In this document: piece by piece, positions 33,984-44,329 of the stretch
Layout of the letters: every line of letters begins with the position of its first letter
How positions within the stretch are numbered: the stretch's first letter is position 1
Origin: Phragmites australis
Taxonomy: Eukaryota > Streptophyta > Magnoliopsida > Poales > Poaceae
Direction: 5' to 3'
Assembly (NCBI RefSeq): GCF_958298935.1
Contig: NC_084932.1
Coordinates: forward strand, 6,551,501-6,615,500
DNA: 64,000 nt
The notes under the pieces: generated by a model
Seen by the model: the letters and a program-made list of their open reading frames with translations, nothing else
Told to the model about the DNA's origin: nothing
Databases searched by the model: none
Translations under genes and position numbers: made by a program

Positions 33984-36839
33984 GTATCTCTGTTAGCCCA
34001 TCAGGGATCTAATTCTGATGTTCATCCTCTATGTGCGCGTAAGTATGCATAAATTAAGTGTAAAGAATACTCTCTAGTATACCATACATGATTATTTTGT
34101 ACTTATGGCATTACAACAAGTTTGAATAGGTAGCAATTAGACGCAATCCTTAAGGATGGATCTATCTGCCCATCTGAAGGAAGCGACATAATCCCATGAA
34201 GGGGCCATACATAGTCCACGTTTGAGGAACGCGATTCATATTCTGATCATCTGGAGGGCTTAGATTTGGAGTCCAATGATCCTATTTTAAGAGGTGCTCT
34301 AGTTTAATCCCTCCTGCAGGTAGATTCCTAGCATATTCAATTGGTTCAAAACACATAAATGGACATAAACAAAATGTTTTGGACAAAATATATCATATGA
34401 AAATTGTAAAAAGCCTCAAATTCCTACTTGCAGCGGTTTTAAAGAAAAGGACTGAAAGGGGCAGGAAAAGAGAGGGTAAGCAGTTCACAATTCACGCGCA
34501 AAAATGTTAGGCGAGGGAAGGCAGATGTGGATTCCTTTTTCCATTTCTTTACAGCAAAAGAGGGGAGCTGTGCATTTGTGCATTCTGAACAGGTGCCAGC
34601 TTCCCTGGATAGGTGCTAACCTGGAACTGCAAACGTGCATCAGTGCATATGGGGTCAGCTCACGCTCCATGTTTATATTATGTCGTGTACAGGAGAAGAA
34701 AAATAATGTAGAGACTTTTCAAAGGAGGCTCTGCAAATGAAACAGAAGTGAACTTTGATTTAACACACAATGAGTGAGTTTCGAGGTCGAACCTCCGAGC
34801 AGGGATTTTAATTTCGTTTTATAATTTTTTTCATCAGTGAACTCTGTTCCGTGGCTTTCACGTGTTAGTAAAAGAAATTTTCGAAATTAGATAGGACGCT
34901 CATCTCCAAAATTTACGAAATTTCACCAAAATTTTAACCCTTACATCTGAGTCCATATCTATAGTAAAATAAGATTCTCCCGTTCCAAATAGACCTTGGT
35001 TTATAAAGGTGGCACTTGATCCATGAAGCCTTTCATGGTCCCATGGACGCTAGAGATTAATTGCTAGGCGGCATTGTTATGAATTCACCTGGCAAATCCG
35101 AAAATAAAGAGATAAGATTTCTGCTACTTTTCGGGTTTATGTGGAGAGGGAGATCATGGAGATTAGCACTGGACAATGAGCATAATGCCGTACTGTATGG
35201 ATCTTGAGTACAACGTGGGCCACAGTTGAGTTATATCCAGATAGATACCTACACTTGTTGTCACAATCCAATCCACTTTGTTGTCTCTCTCACAGGATTT
35301 CCAGAGATCCATCTACACTTGAGCCTTTGGCAAGGCCCTATGCAGTGTGGTCCACGGTTTAGTACTTTGAACCAAAATGTACAGCCATTGTCGTACGGCT
35401 AACTGGTCACGTGAAGCTATATATCTGTGCCAACATCTTTTCCCTTTCTTTTTCAAATAGGTAGCCAGTTTTTTCTTTTCGAGTATACGGCTAGCCAATC
35501 GAGACGCGCACTTGTATGTGCGGCTAGCTTTGAAATTACACACTTGTGCTCACTATGCATTTTTTATGACTACGATTAAGATTACGGTTGTGTTGTTATA
35601 TAATTCTGATGCCTAAGTTTTTTTTTAATGAAACACAGGAGAGCTGCATTAAATTTGATAGCAAAAGAGAAAAAATTTGCAAAACAAAAACTGTACAAAG
35701 GCCACAAGCCGGCTGGGGAGCTATGTTGAAATTTTTGCCCGGTTCTGGAAATGTTAAGGGGTGTTCGCTAGATAATTATCTAGTGAACAATTATTGTGGC
35801 CGTAGGGTCTCCCAAAACAAGAGTGGTTCTCTTTCTTTTTTCTTTTTTCAGATATACTATTTTGTAACATATAACCTCATAAGTCATACCATAAAAGTGG
35901 TGACAAGACATATGTAATCCAATGGGTAGGCCCTAATATTGCCTTTGGTCTCTTGAGTGCACCCTTCTACTTGTTTTACATCATGAGATGACGTTTGATT
36001 ACACAGTAGGGGATCTTAAACGTGCTAATCCATCCCATATGGCCAGTCCAACAGGTACTAATAAATCAGAAGGCCTAAAAATTGCACTTACATACTGGTC
36101 CATGAGTGCACATATGTTTAGGAAAAGATAGCCACATTGTGACATCTGTAAGTGCTCAAGAAAATTTCTTCAATGATTGGCTCCACTCTCCTCTTGGCTT
36201 ATTTGAGCCAATCCATTATTCTGGTTCCAGTTCCGACTAAATTGCCAGAACTTTTTCTTGGGAATTTTTGGTATTGGTATGACATGTCCACTTGTCAAGT
36301 TCTTAGTGCTTGTTCTAGCATTCCTGTGGACCGTGCAATGCAATCAAGCACATGTCTTCAAAAGATTCCATTGCCATTTGCACCCTTGCTCTATTGTGAA
36401 ATTAGATACAGTAAACACATAAATTTTTCAGTAGCTATCTTGCTACTTCAATTGAGAATCTTATCTCCCAAAAGATTCACCTAGGATGGCAATAGTACAT
36501 ATTCAGAATCTTATCTCACCAAGATGACAACACGGAAAAACAATGCAGAGCCAACCAAACCAATCTATTACCCAAGGCCATGTCATTCAGACATCCTTTC
36601 CTTTGTGTCGAAAACCCTGTTGAACATTTTGTTCAGTCATCTTTACTTTTTTCTTATAAAAGAATTGGTGACGTTTTAAGAGAGGATGAACTAGAATACT
36701 TAAAAAATAATCTAAACTAATTGGCTCCAAAAATAAAGAGATTTGCAACATATAGCCAATACTAGCAAACTACTCTAGAAAGTGTAAAAATGGTAGAAAA
36801 AGCAAATTTGGCACAAGGAATTTTTATCTCGTAGTACAG
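33984..36839. other. Intergenic; possible LINE 3' tail near 35618-35760
   Basis: No gene recognised. On -, the stretch ending at the poly(T) run of about 35619-35626 reads ..TTAATGCAGCTCTCCTGTG..CATTAAAAAAAA. This resembles the conserved 3' end plus poly(A) of plant LINEs; no coding part or duplication was found. Other open frames (34485, 35313, 35588, 36152) have random composition. Confidence 0.4.
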
Positions 36840-38270
36840 ATAGCATGAATGCCACCCCTAGTCTACGTTGGAGATCCACCAAAGATATACTCCGGTCGGC
36901 ACCCAATCACTGCTCTTGAGTCACCAAGCCACCAAGATAAGATCTCAAACCGGATGAGTCACCAAGGCAATGTCTCACATCTAGCATCTCTTCCAATCTC
37001 TTGCCGCTGTAATTACTTCAGAGCTTGAGCCACCAAGGCAAGAGTCTCCGTGTTCTCATACACGTGCCTTGCCACCGCTCCACACCAAGTCGGAGGGTCA
37101 ACAAGCTTGAGCAACTTTGGCTTAAGTTGCCGGCGAGTCACCAAGACTCTAAGGCGTCGGTGTACCTCTTGGTACAAGCTAGGATCACTCCTTAATCCAC
37201 TCTCTAGGCAGCAATCACCTAGCAATTCTCTCTCTAGGCCTATAAGCACTAATCACTCTTTATCTTGTGCTTAATCGCCTTGGATTGATCACTTTAAGCA
37301 CTTTAGTGGTTTGGATATCTTCTCAGGTGTATATGGACTTCTTTAGACTACAGCAACCTCAAATGATTGAGTGGAGAGGTATTTATAGCTTCAACCTCAC
37401 AGACTAGTCGTTGCTCCAACAATCAGTAAAAATCCTTAACACCGGATGTTCCGGCATGCTGCTTTCCTGAGCACCGGATTATCCGGTGTGGTCCTCACTC
37501 ACCACTAGCCATTGACAGTTGGTACTAGCCATTGGAAATACTTTGGTGATAACCATCCGGTGTTCATACATTTTGACATCGGAACATCTGGTGAGTTAAG
37601 CTTTCATCTTCGGTGGCTGGCACCTTATCTGGTAGAAATACTCCGATGTATTCTCTAGTGTACACAACTTCATCGCCGGACCATCTGGTATGTATCTTTC
37701 TGCCATCCGAGCCATTCATTCCTCTCTGCACAAAAAGCTCCGGCATAAGCCTCCGGTGTGCATAGCGTCCATCACTGGACCATCCGGTGAGTTGATCTTC
37801 GTTCTTCTGTACTTGGATTCTTCTTTGCAAGAATTAGTCCGGTGTGCATCCTTTCTGATCGCTGGACCTTTCGGTGACTTGAAACTTTCTCTGCCCAGAA
37901 GCAAAATGCTCTGGTGTGTTCACCTGGGCATCACTGGACCTTCTGGTGAGTGCAATCCACTCTGACCCCTTCTGACATAATTACTCTGGTGTATGAATTT
38001 CTTATCACTGGATCATCCTGTGAGGCTAACAACCTTCGGATATAATGCTCCGGTGAGTACACTTCTTCCGATATCGGATCATCCGGTGAGAACAAATCTC
38101 CCGAGATTTCTCCAATTTAACCGAATTTTATCCCGACTGTGGTGACTTCTTTATGTGTTTCATTTATAAAACCTACTAGTATATATTCTTAACAAAAATG
38201 TTAGTCCCATTGACTATGTTGTTATTAATCACCAAAATCACATACATGTCCTAACGATATTCCGCTATAA
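36840..38270 (-). mobile_element. Sirevirus-type LTR D, palindrome-rich
   Basis: 37441-38100 carries more than ten copies of CCGGATNNTCCGG-type palindromes (for example ACCGGATTATCCGGTG at about 37472 and ATCGGATCATCCGGTG at about 38075). On - these precede a TATA box (CTATAAATAC, about 37378-37388), then a U5-like part with repeated CACCAAG motifs. A purine tract resembling a PPT on - (CTTAGGGAGATTATAG, about 38265-38281) fits the right boundary. No pol is attached. Boundaries are approximate because sequence similarity to LTRs A-C is limited to the motif style. Confidence 0.6.
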
Positions 38271-38868
38271 TCTCCCTAAGAGTATGTTCGCTACACCCCA
38301 GATAAGAGCACATACATACATGCACAGAGTGAGGCAGATTCCATCTTTCCAAGCAACATCACATCTTTAGCAGATTGCCATCAGAATGCCATATAGGCTG
38401 TTGCTTCCACAATCCACACCCTCTCCTCCCTCCAAAACCACTCAAATACTCCTATCTACATGTTCATGGATTCCAGCTCCCCTTTGCTTTCCAATCACCC
38501 CAACCATGCAGCACTAATCCCTTTTCCTCAAAATGTACTGATTGGTTGGTCCAACCAGCATCCTTTATACAGCTTCTGTTAGGCAGGCCATATCCATGAA
38601 CATTCTTTAGGGTTCATTCTCCATAACATACACAGCCTTTTTGCCCCTGAACTTTGGCTCCTGCCTAACAGATGATCACTGAACCATTATTGCCTTGGCA
38701 TCCATGTCTTCAACAGCCAAAGTTGAAACTCTAGGGAAACCATATCTCCAACAGCCAAACACATTTCAAGTAGGTAGATGAGGATGTTGCACCATCCATG
38801 ACAGTGAGTGAGGCATCCATGACCACTCTCACCACTAGCTACTAGTAGTACACACCAAGTGTTCCATA
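38271..38868. other. Upstream region of the 39073 gene, nothing else recognised
   Basis: Non-coding sequence between LTR D and the microsatellite. No conserved promoter motif can be assigned. Confidence 0.4.
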
Positions 38869-38935
38869 TACATACATACATATACATACATATATATACA
38901 TATATATACATATATATACATATATATATATATAT

Positions 38936-38992
<57 letters not shown>
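38869..38992 (+). repeat. Compound (CATA/TA)n (GA)27 microsatellite
   Basis: CATACATATATA repeats run to 38935 and are followed by a pure (GA) tract at 38939-38992 (27 units). It ends 80 bases before the ATG of the small gene at 39073, so it probably lies in its 5' leader or core promoter. Runs of Leu-Ser or Tyr-Ile in translations here are artefacts. Confidence 0.95.
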
Positions 38993-38994
<2 letters not shown>

Positions 38995-39072
38995 CAAAAG
39001 GACTAAGGAGTAGTAGGCATACATCGCACCACACATATACACCTTAAAGATTTGGAACTTTGCAAGAAGCAT

Positions 39073-39504
39073 ATGGATGACTTCACTTTCCCCACTCTCC
39101 ATGCAGGAGGGCAGTGCAAGCAGCTTCCATTAGCATTCCCTCACCAGCTCGGCCTCGGCTCCCCTCCGCCGTGGTTCGCTGCTGTTGTCGCCAGCAGCAG
39201 CGATGGCGAGGAGCAGGACAAGATGGACATGCTGTGGGAGGACTTCAACGAGGAGCTCGCGAGCGCGCCGCCGCTGTGCCCGCTGAGCCCTCTGATCAAC
39301 AAGGGAGAGCCCATGATGAAGGAGGCGTGGCTCGACGACGTGATCGGCGACATCGTCGATCCGGAGAAGCACGGCGGGCGCCTGCGCTTGCACGATGGCA
39401 GGGTGGTCCGGCGCCGGAGATGGAGCCTGCTGCTGATGCTCAGGCTGCTCAAGAAGCTGTTCCTGGTCAAGAAATCCAGGAACCCAAGAACTGCACCGAT
39501 CTAA
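39073..39504 (+). CDS. Small uncharacterised plant protein (143 aa) with WEDFNEEL motif
   Basis: The ATG at 39073 (MDDFTFPTL..) is the first in-frame ATG; a TTG 21 bases upstream is not a plausible start. Three parts stand out: an N-terminal DDFTFPT segment; an acidic central segment with DKMDMLWEDFNEELA (about residues 54-68) followed by PLCPLSPL; and a strongly basic C-terminus, RVVRRRRWSLLLMLRLLKKLFLVKK (about 113-137). The last could form an amphipathic, membrane- or nucleic-acid-binding helix. GC-rich codon use and sharp composition edges support coding. I believe this belongs to a small family of plant unknowns with the same D-K-M/L-D-L/M-LWEDFNE motif; no function is known to me. The gene looks intact and intronless; a CATGCAG at 39101-39107 could be a splice acceptor of an alternative model. 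Confidence 0.7.
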   Translation: MDDFTFPTLHAGGQCKQLPLAFPHQLGLGSPPPWFAAVVASSSDGEEQDKMDMLWEDFNEELASAPPLCPLSPLINKGEPMMKEAWLDDVIGDIVDPEKHGGRLRLHDGRVVRRRRWSLLLMLRLLKKLFLVKKSRNPRTAPI

Positions 39505-41441
39505 TCCTGATCAATGGGCATGGGCTACGTCCAAAAGATCAGTGGCTGATGAGTAATATATACAAGTATTTTGATTGATCGATAGTGTGCTCGCGCGTGT
39601 GTATATTGATGTATACAAGCTTACTTGATGTTTTTCTCACAAGGCAAATAACCCAGTGTGTTCTTTTCTTTTTTTGCTGAAGAGTATGTTCTTGTCATCA
39701 ATATAATCCTAGCTACCTGTTCTTAATTGAATTCTGATAAATTATATTTTACCACTGAAATTCTGTATATCTTCACTGAAATCATGCAATGTGCATTTGA
39801 TTTGTTAAGATGGAACCAGTTACCACGCTGCAGACTGTTGGAGTGCTACCATGACAAGGTTGTCACTTGCCACCAACCTCGTAGCTTTGCCATCACAAAC
39901 CTACCGAAATGAAGGAGCCATTAACTGCAGATGAGCTAAAGTTCTGGTGACTTCACCAGCAATCCAACATCTGTATGTGAGGCAGAAAATCAGATGCCTC
40001 CAAGTCCCCAACCTCATAAAAACTGCACTTAATGATTGCAACCAACAACAAGCTGCAATCAGGGTGCCATCGCTTCAACATCTCCTAGAATGCCATTAGT
40101 GATCTATTAACCTTATATGATCCATCATTAGTCTTAATCCTGCTCTGGTAATCACACCATAATCAATGTGCACTTGTGTACTGTACTGTACTGTACTTAT
40201 CCAGCTGGTGAAGGACAAATACAAGATGAAAGCAAAGGAAGGCCTTAACTAACTGTAACATCTTAGGCCGGGTGCATCTTCATATGCAGAGGCCGGAATC
40301 TATATTACATTATCTAAAAACTTACTGTAACATCCAAAAGCCAATTTCCTTTCATCTGAATCTGTCATTCTGCTGTTCTTAACTTGTCAATTGAATCATT
40401 GAGCAATGATTAACTTACTTCAGATGCCTCCTGTTCAGTTTAGCTGTTGCTCTTGCTTCGCTGATCACTGGTACTACAAAGAAACAGGTCATTCTGAAAC
40501 GCGGAACCGGCCCTGTATCAGAGAGCTACAGTACCGGAACATTGTTTTGTGAGGGTGTAAACAATAATGTGTGGTGAATGTTGTAGCATGGGTGCCTTAG
40601 GATTGATACTATGCTGATTTTACTGTAGCACAAGTACTGTAGCATTAAATCTGGACCATTGGTTCCCAATCCAACAGATCTTGGTAGGGACAAAGTCACG
40701 GTACTGTAACTCGCTGAGTTTGTTTAGTAAAGTCAGAGGAGCCGATTTCATAAAACGCTGAGTTGAGTAGAAAGGAAGGAGGCCTGAAGCTGAGTGAGAC
40801 ATCAACACATGGTCTTGTACCGATCAGCAACAAACACAAACAGAGTGAAGCAACACGGAGCAAGATGGCCAGGCAAGCCAAGAGCAGAGCCATGAAATGG
40901 ATGCAGCAACCAACTAGTTGGTGTCAAGCAGCAGGAATTGGTTGTGTAACTTTTGTACCCTGTCAAGTCTGTGGCCACACAACAATCTGCACCTGCTTCA
41001 TAGCTCATACATAGGAGAAAAACAATAGGTTGTAGGCTAGGACTCTTTGAAATTTGAATTTCTGGTGCGACTCAGGTGCCAACTGCCTCCCTGGCCGATC
41101 GGCTGGTCGCCGTGCCTTGCCGCCGGAGAGTGGTGAATTCGTTTGGACCCTTGCTGCCCCGATCGCAATGATCCCGGCACACTAGGTGGCGGGGTGGTCT
41201 GCAGTGGTGGTGCCACTGGCGTGTCTGGCAGGGACTGTTCTTGATGCCGCTGGTTCGGGTTCGACATGAGGAATCACCGTCTTACCTTGGCTGACACCCA
41301 GGACCATTGCACACTCTCCTTATCGCCGGCGCCGTGGAGCCTAGGCTCATCTAAAAACATGGGGGACCCGGTATCCAAATCACCTTCGACCATCGAGCTA
41401 GTCCTGGCAGCATCGAGAGCTGGCTTTTCAATGGATGATTT
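39505..41441. other. Intergenic, no gene seen
   Basis: 3' flank of the small gene, then unrecognised sequence. 41040-41440 is richer in GC, and open on - (41037-41267 and 41274-41465; proline-rich, MSNPNQRHQEQSLPDTP..) and on +. It abuts the LTR of element E and may be part of an older transposon. No domain could be named. Confidence 0.45.
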
Positions 41442-43247
41442 TGTCACAACCGGTTCCAGATACATTCCACATGTATGCTAGGATCAGCTTCCATACATAC
41501 TGTGACGTCATAAGTGAAATCATTACAGTGTCATTACATAACGAAGAATTCATTACAAAGGACCCGTAAGTCTTAAAGAAAATACTAAGATAACTTTCAA
41601 CGGTAGCGGGTCTTCCATCCATCCACATGCGTTGTCTGGGGAACGCCAGCTTAGAACACCGTCTCCGGGTTGAAGTCTTCATCCACCTAGAACTCAGCTC
41701 CATCATCCAGGAGATCATTAAAGTCTTCTACTTCTGAGCAGCAACAAGAGGTTGGAAGAAAGCAAACGTGAGTATATGGAGTACTTAGCAAGTGTGAAAA
41801 AATATGATATGAAGGCTCAATGTAAAAAAGACTTGACTCAAGTTTACTGTATTTATGTGTGACGACACCAACATTAAAGGAACAGTTCATCGAATTCCAT
41901 CCAACTACAAGACTCACAAGATATTCCATATCTAACTACCAACTCATTGGGGTATCACCACCCAACTATCCAAAACTAACCATCCAAGATCCCTATTAAT
42001 CATGAAAAAGTCCAAGGCTGCTCTTGACCGTGAGCATGTCTGATCGATCAGTTTTATACTCTATAGAGGTTGCACACTTTACCCATGAGTCGTGATTCCC
42101 TTTTTGCCTCACACTTTCAGAGTGTAGATCCGGGGTCTCACTTTAAGGCCTTTACAAAGTGCTTTCAAATCCATATGCACCCACTAAGGTTTCACCGTTA
42201 ACAGGGACTCCATCCACTGCAGAGGCCGCCTCTTATGCCACTCAACAGTCAAATGGTGCATACAGAATAAGGTGGACAACTAATTAATTGGCCAGGTCAT
42301 ATCCATATAAGCCTTGTGGTTGTGCTGTTTAGCCGAGTTACATGCTTCACAAACCGGTCCTTAGGATCTAAAGCAAGTACTTGCACATCACCTAATACAC
42401 ACACAACATCCATACCAACCAAATCAACTTGTCTAGATCCCTATGGTCCATGTTGCTTCAGATTACCTAAATCGGTTCATGTTGCATAGACTATTAATCA
42501 AATTAACATTTATCCCATCCAACTTGATAGCACAACTAAATATTTCTACCCTTGACACCCAAACTACAACACCAATAAGGATAATCATGAAAAATACTAA
42601 TAAACTCTAAACATGGGATTCATATTGACAAAACATGCAATTAAAAAATAGAAGACACACTTTCCTACAATAGGGTCAGTGTGATCAAGGACACTTGCCT
42701 TCAACAACAGGTTTCTCAAACTCCTTCGAAGTCTGGTCCTACAGATTCACGAACTGCTCATCTCCTAATGCAATCGTGATAATAGGAAACAAGCAAGTAC
42801 AAACATCTAAGAATAATACAACAATTAGTAGCAAAGCACTGTAAAATCTTACTAACAGAGAGTACTCACTGCTACGATCGCGCGGGCGCAAGAATTATTT
42901 AAAACGGAGCTATAACGAAAAAGTTATAAGGGTTTTAAGCTACATGGGCTTTTCTGTAAAAGAACAAGGGCTATTTGATAAAATAGAAAGTTTTAGGGAC
43001 TAATTTGTAAAAGCTTGGGGACCTATATGCAAATAAACAAAACTACAGGGGGCTAAAAGTAAAATAATAGGGACTGACAAGAGCTTATTTGTGAAAATAG
43101 AAATGTTTAGGGGCCTAAATGTAAAATTACCTACTTTTTGGAATAAAAGGATTTGTTTTTTTACTGAAAATCCTATTTATTGTGTCATCGCTGACATCAC
43201 TAGCTTACTAGGTGGCTAACTAGGCTTAGTTGTTGATGTGGCCATGC

Positions 43248-43316
43248 CACGTGCGACGAAAGCGCACACGTGGCATGCACATGTGGCAGTGCTGACTAGG
43301 ATTAGGCTATTTAAAT
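43248..43316 (+). promoter_or_regulatory. G-box cluster and TATA-like box, antisense to element E
   Basis: CACGTG occurs at 43248-43253 and 43267-43272 with CATGTG at 43280-43285. They are followed by TATTTAAAT at 43308-43316, in + orientation. The same arrangement stands in the other LTR (CACGTG at 63371 and 63403, TATTTAAAT at 63431-63439). G-boxes are bound by bZIP and bHLH factors (ABA, light or stress response). The sense promoter of the element is elsewhere (44018-44026). Function inferred only. Confidence 0.4.
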
Positions 43317-44017
43317 CTACACCGTTGATCTCAAAACCGGTGGCTACGATTTAAAAGGGCGAAGGAGTATCTAATCCTCTAATCTTGACCGCACGTGAGG
43401 GATCCGACGATCGGCGATGGTTGGGAGAAGTTTGGTGGCCGATGGCGACAGGGAGGCAGCGGTGCAGCCTCAGACAAGGCCGGAGCATCGTTGGCGATGC
43501 TCGATCTAGCGCTACGGGTTACCAAAAGCGATGGGAAATGGCACAAACGAACGAGGTGGTGATGGAGATTCTCACCGAGAGCTTCACGACGACCAGAGAT
43601 GGCTCAGCGGTGGTCAGCGACCGCGAGAAGGAGACGGTGTGATTGGAGCTCAGTGGGGGCTTGGCTATAGCGACAGAGAAGTGAAATTGAAGATCAGGAA
43701 GGCTGGTTGGCGGTCCTGCGATGCTGAAGAGGCGGTTAGCGGGCCTCGAGGTGCAGTGGGGAAACTAGCGACGACAAAGGGCAGAAATGCTCATCGGAGC
43801 TCGGCGGGAAACGGCTTGCGGTGGAAGAACAGCATCGAGGAGCGACGGAGAAGGCTTCCCGTGCTCTTGCGATATAGGTGGCGTCCTCAATTGCGACGAG
43901 GAGGGCTCGGGTGTGGCGGACAGTGCGCGATGGTCCTTTGCGCGTCGGCATTGGCGCTCGACACGTTTGGCGATGGGGTGAGGGAGAAAGGGAGGGCGGC
44001 GGGGTGCTACTGAGGCC

Positions 44018-44026
44018 ATTTTATAG
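44018..44026 (-). promoter_or_regulatory. TATA box of element E LTR
   Basis: CTATAAAAT on - in GTGCTATAAAATGGCC lies about 225 bases into the LTR in sense orientation. Confidence 0.5.
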
Positions 44027-44329
44027 CACGGAGGCGAAGCAACCCGACGTGGGGTGCGGGGTGAGTTGGTGGTTTCGGGCGGGCGGTTGCACGCGCAGTT
44101 GGAGGTGGAGGAAGGGGCTGACTGGTGGGCCCAGTACGGTAGCAAGATGGAGAGAGTGAGGGAGTGGCCTAGGCTTCAGTTGGCATCAGCCCATGGTACG
44201 CGGGAAGATGGGCTGGCTCGGTGGGAAAACAAAACGGGTGTCACAAACCTACCCTGTTAGGATGAATCTCGTTCTCGAGATTCGGAAAGATCGGAAAAGA
44301 GATAGGGAAACTCTACTTTTAGATCATCA

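Larger units (their letters stand above)
41442..44250 (-). mobile_element. 3' LTR of chromovirus element E
   Basis: On - it begins TGTGACACCCG (44250) and ends ..CCGGTTGTGACA (41442), 2809 bp. It matches 61564-64000 along its length: CATTCCACATGTATG.. at 41462 and 61599, a CACGTG cluster at about 43248 and 63371, and a GC-rich block at 43385 and 63490. GATTT at 41437-41441 would be one target-duplication copy; the other lies beyond the window. The remaining parts are a TATA box at 44018-44026, a GC-rich block, an AT-rich tail, an exon-like block (42753-42699) and an acidic mini-frame (41740-41690). Open frames at 43385-44260 on both strands are not supported as genes. Confidence 0.9.

Noticed and set aside
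38687..39102. Frames rich in Leu-Ser and Tyr-Ile on -
   Set aside because: They are pure translations of the (GA)n and (TA)n microsatellite.
43385..44260. 160-aa frame on + and 126-aa frame on - in the E LTR
   Set aside because: The block is repeated in the other LTR with frame-breaking differences, so neither frame appears conserved.
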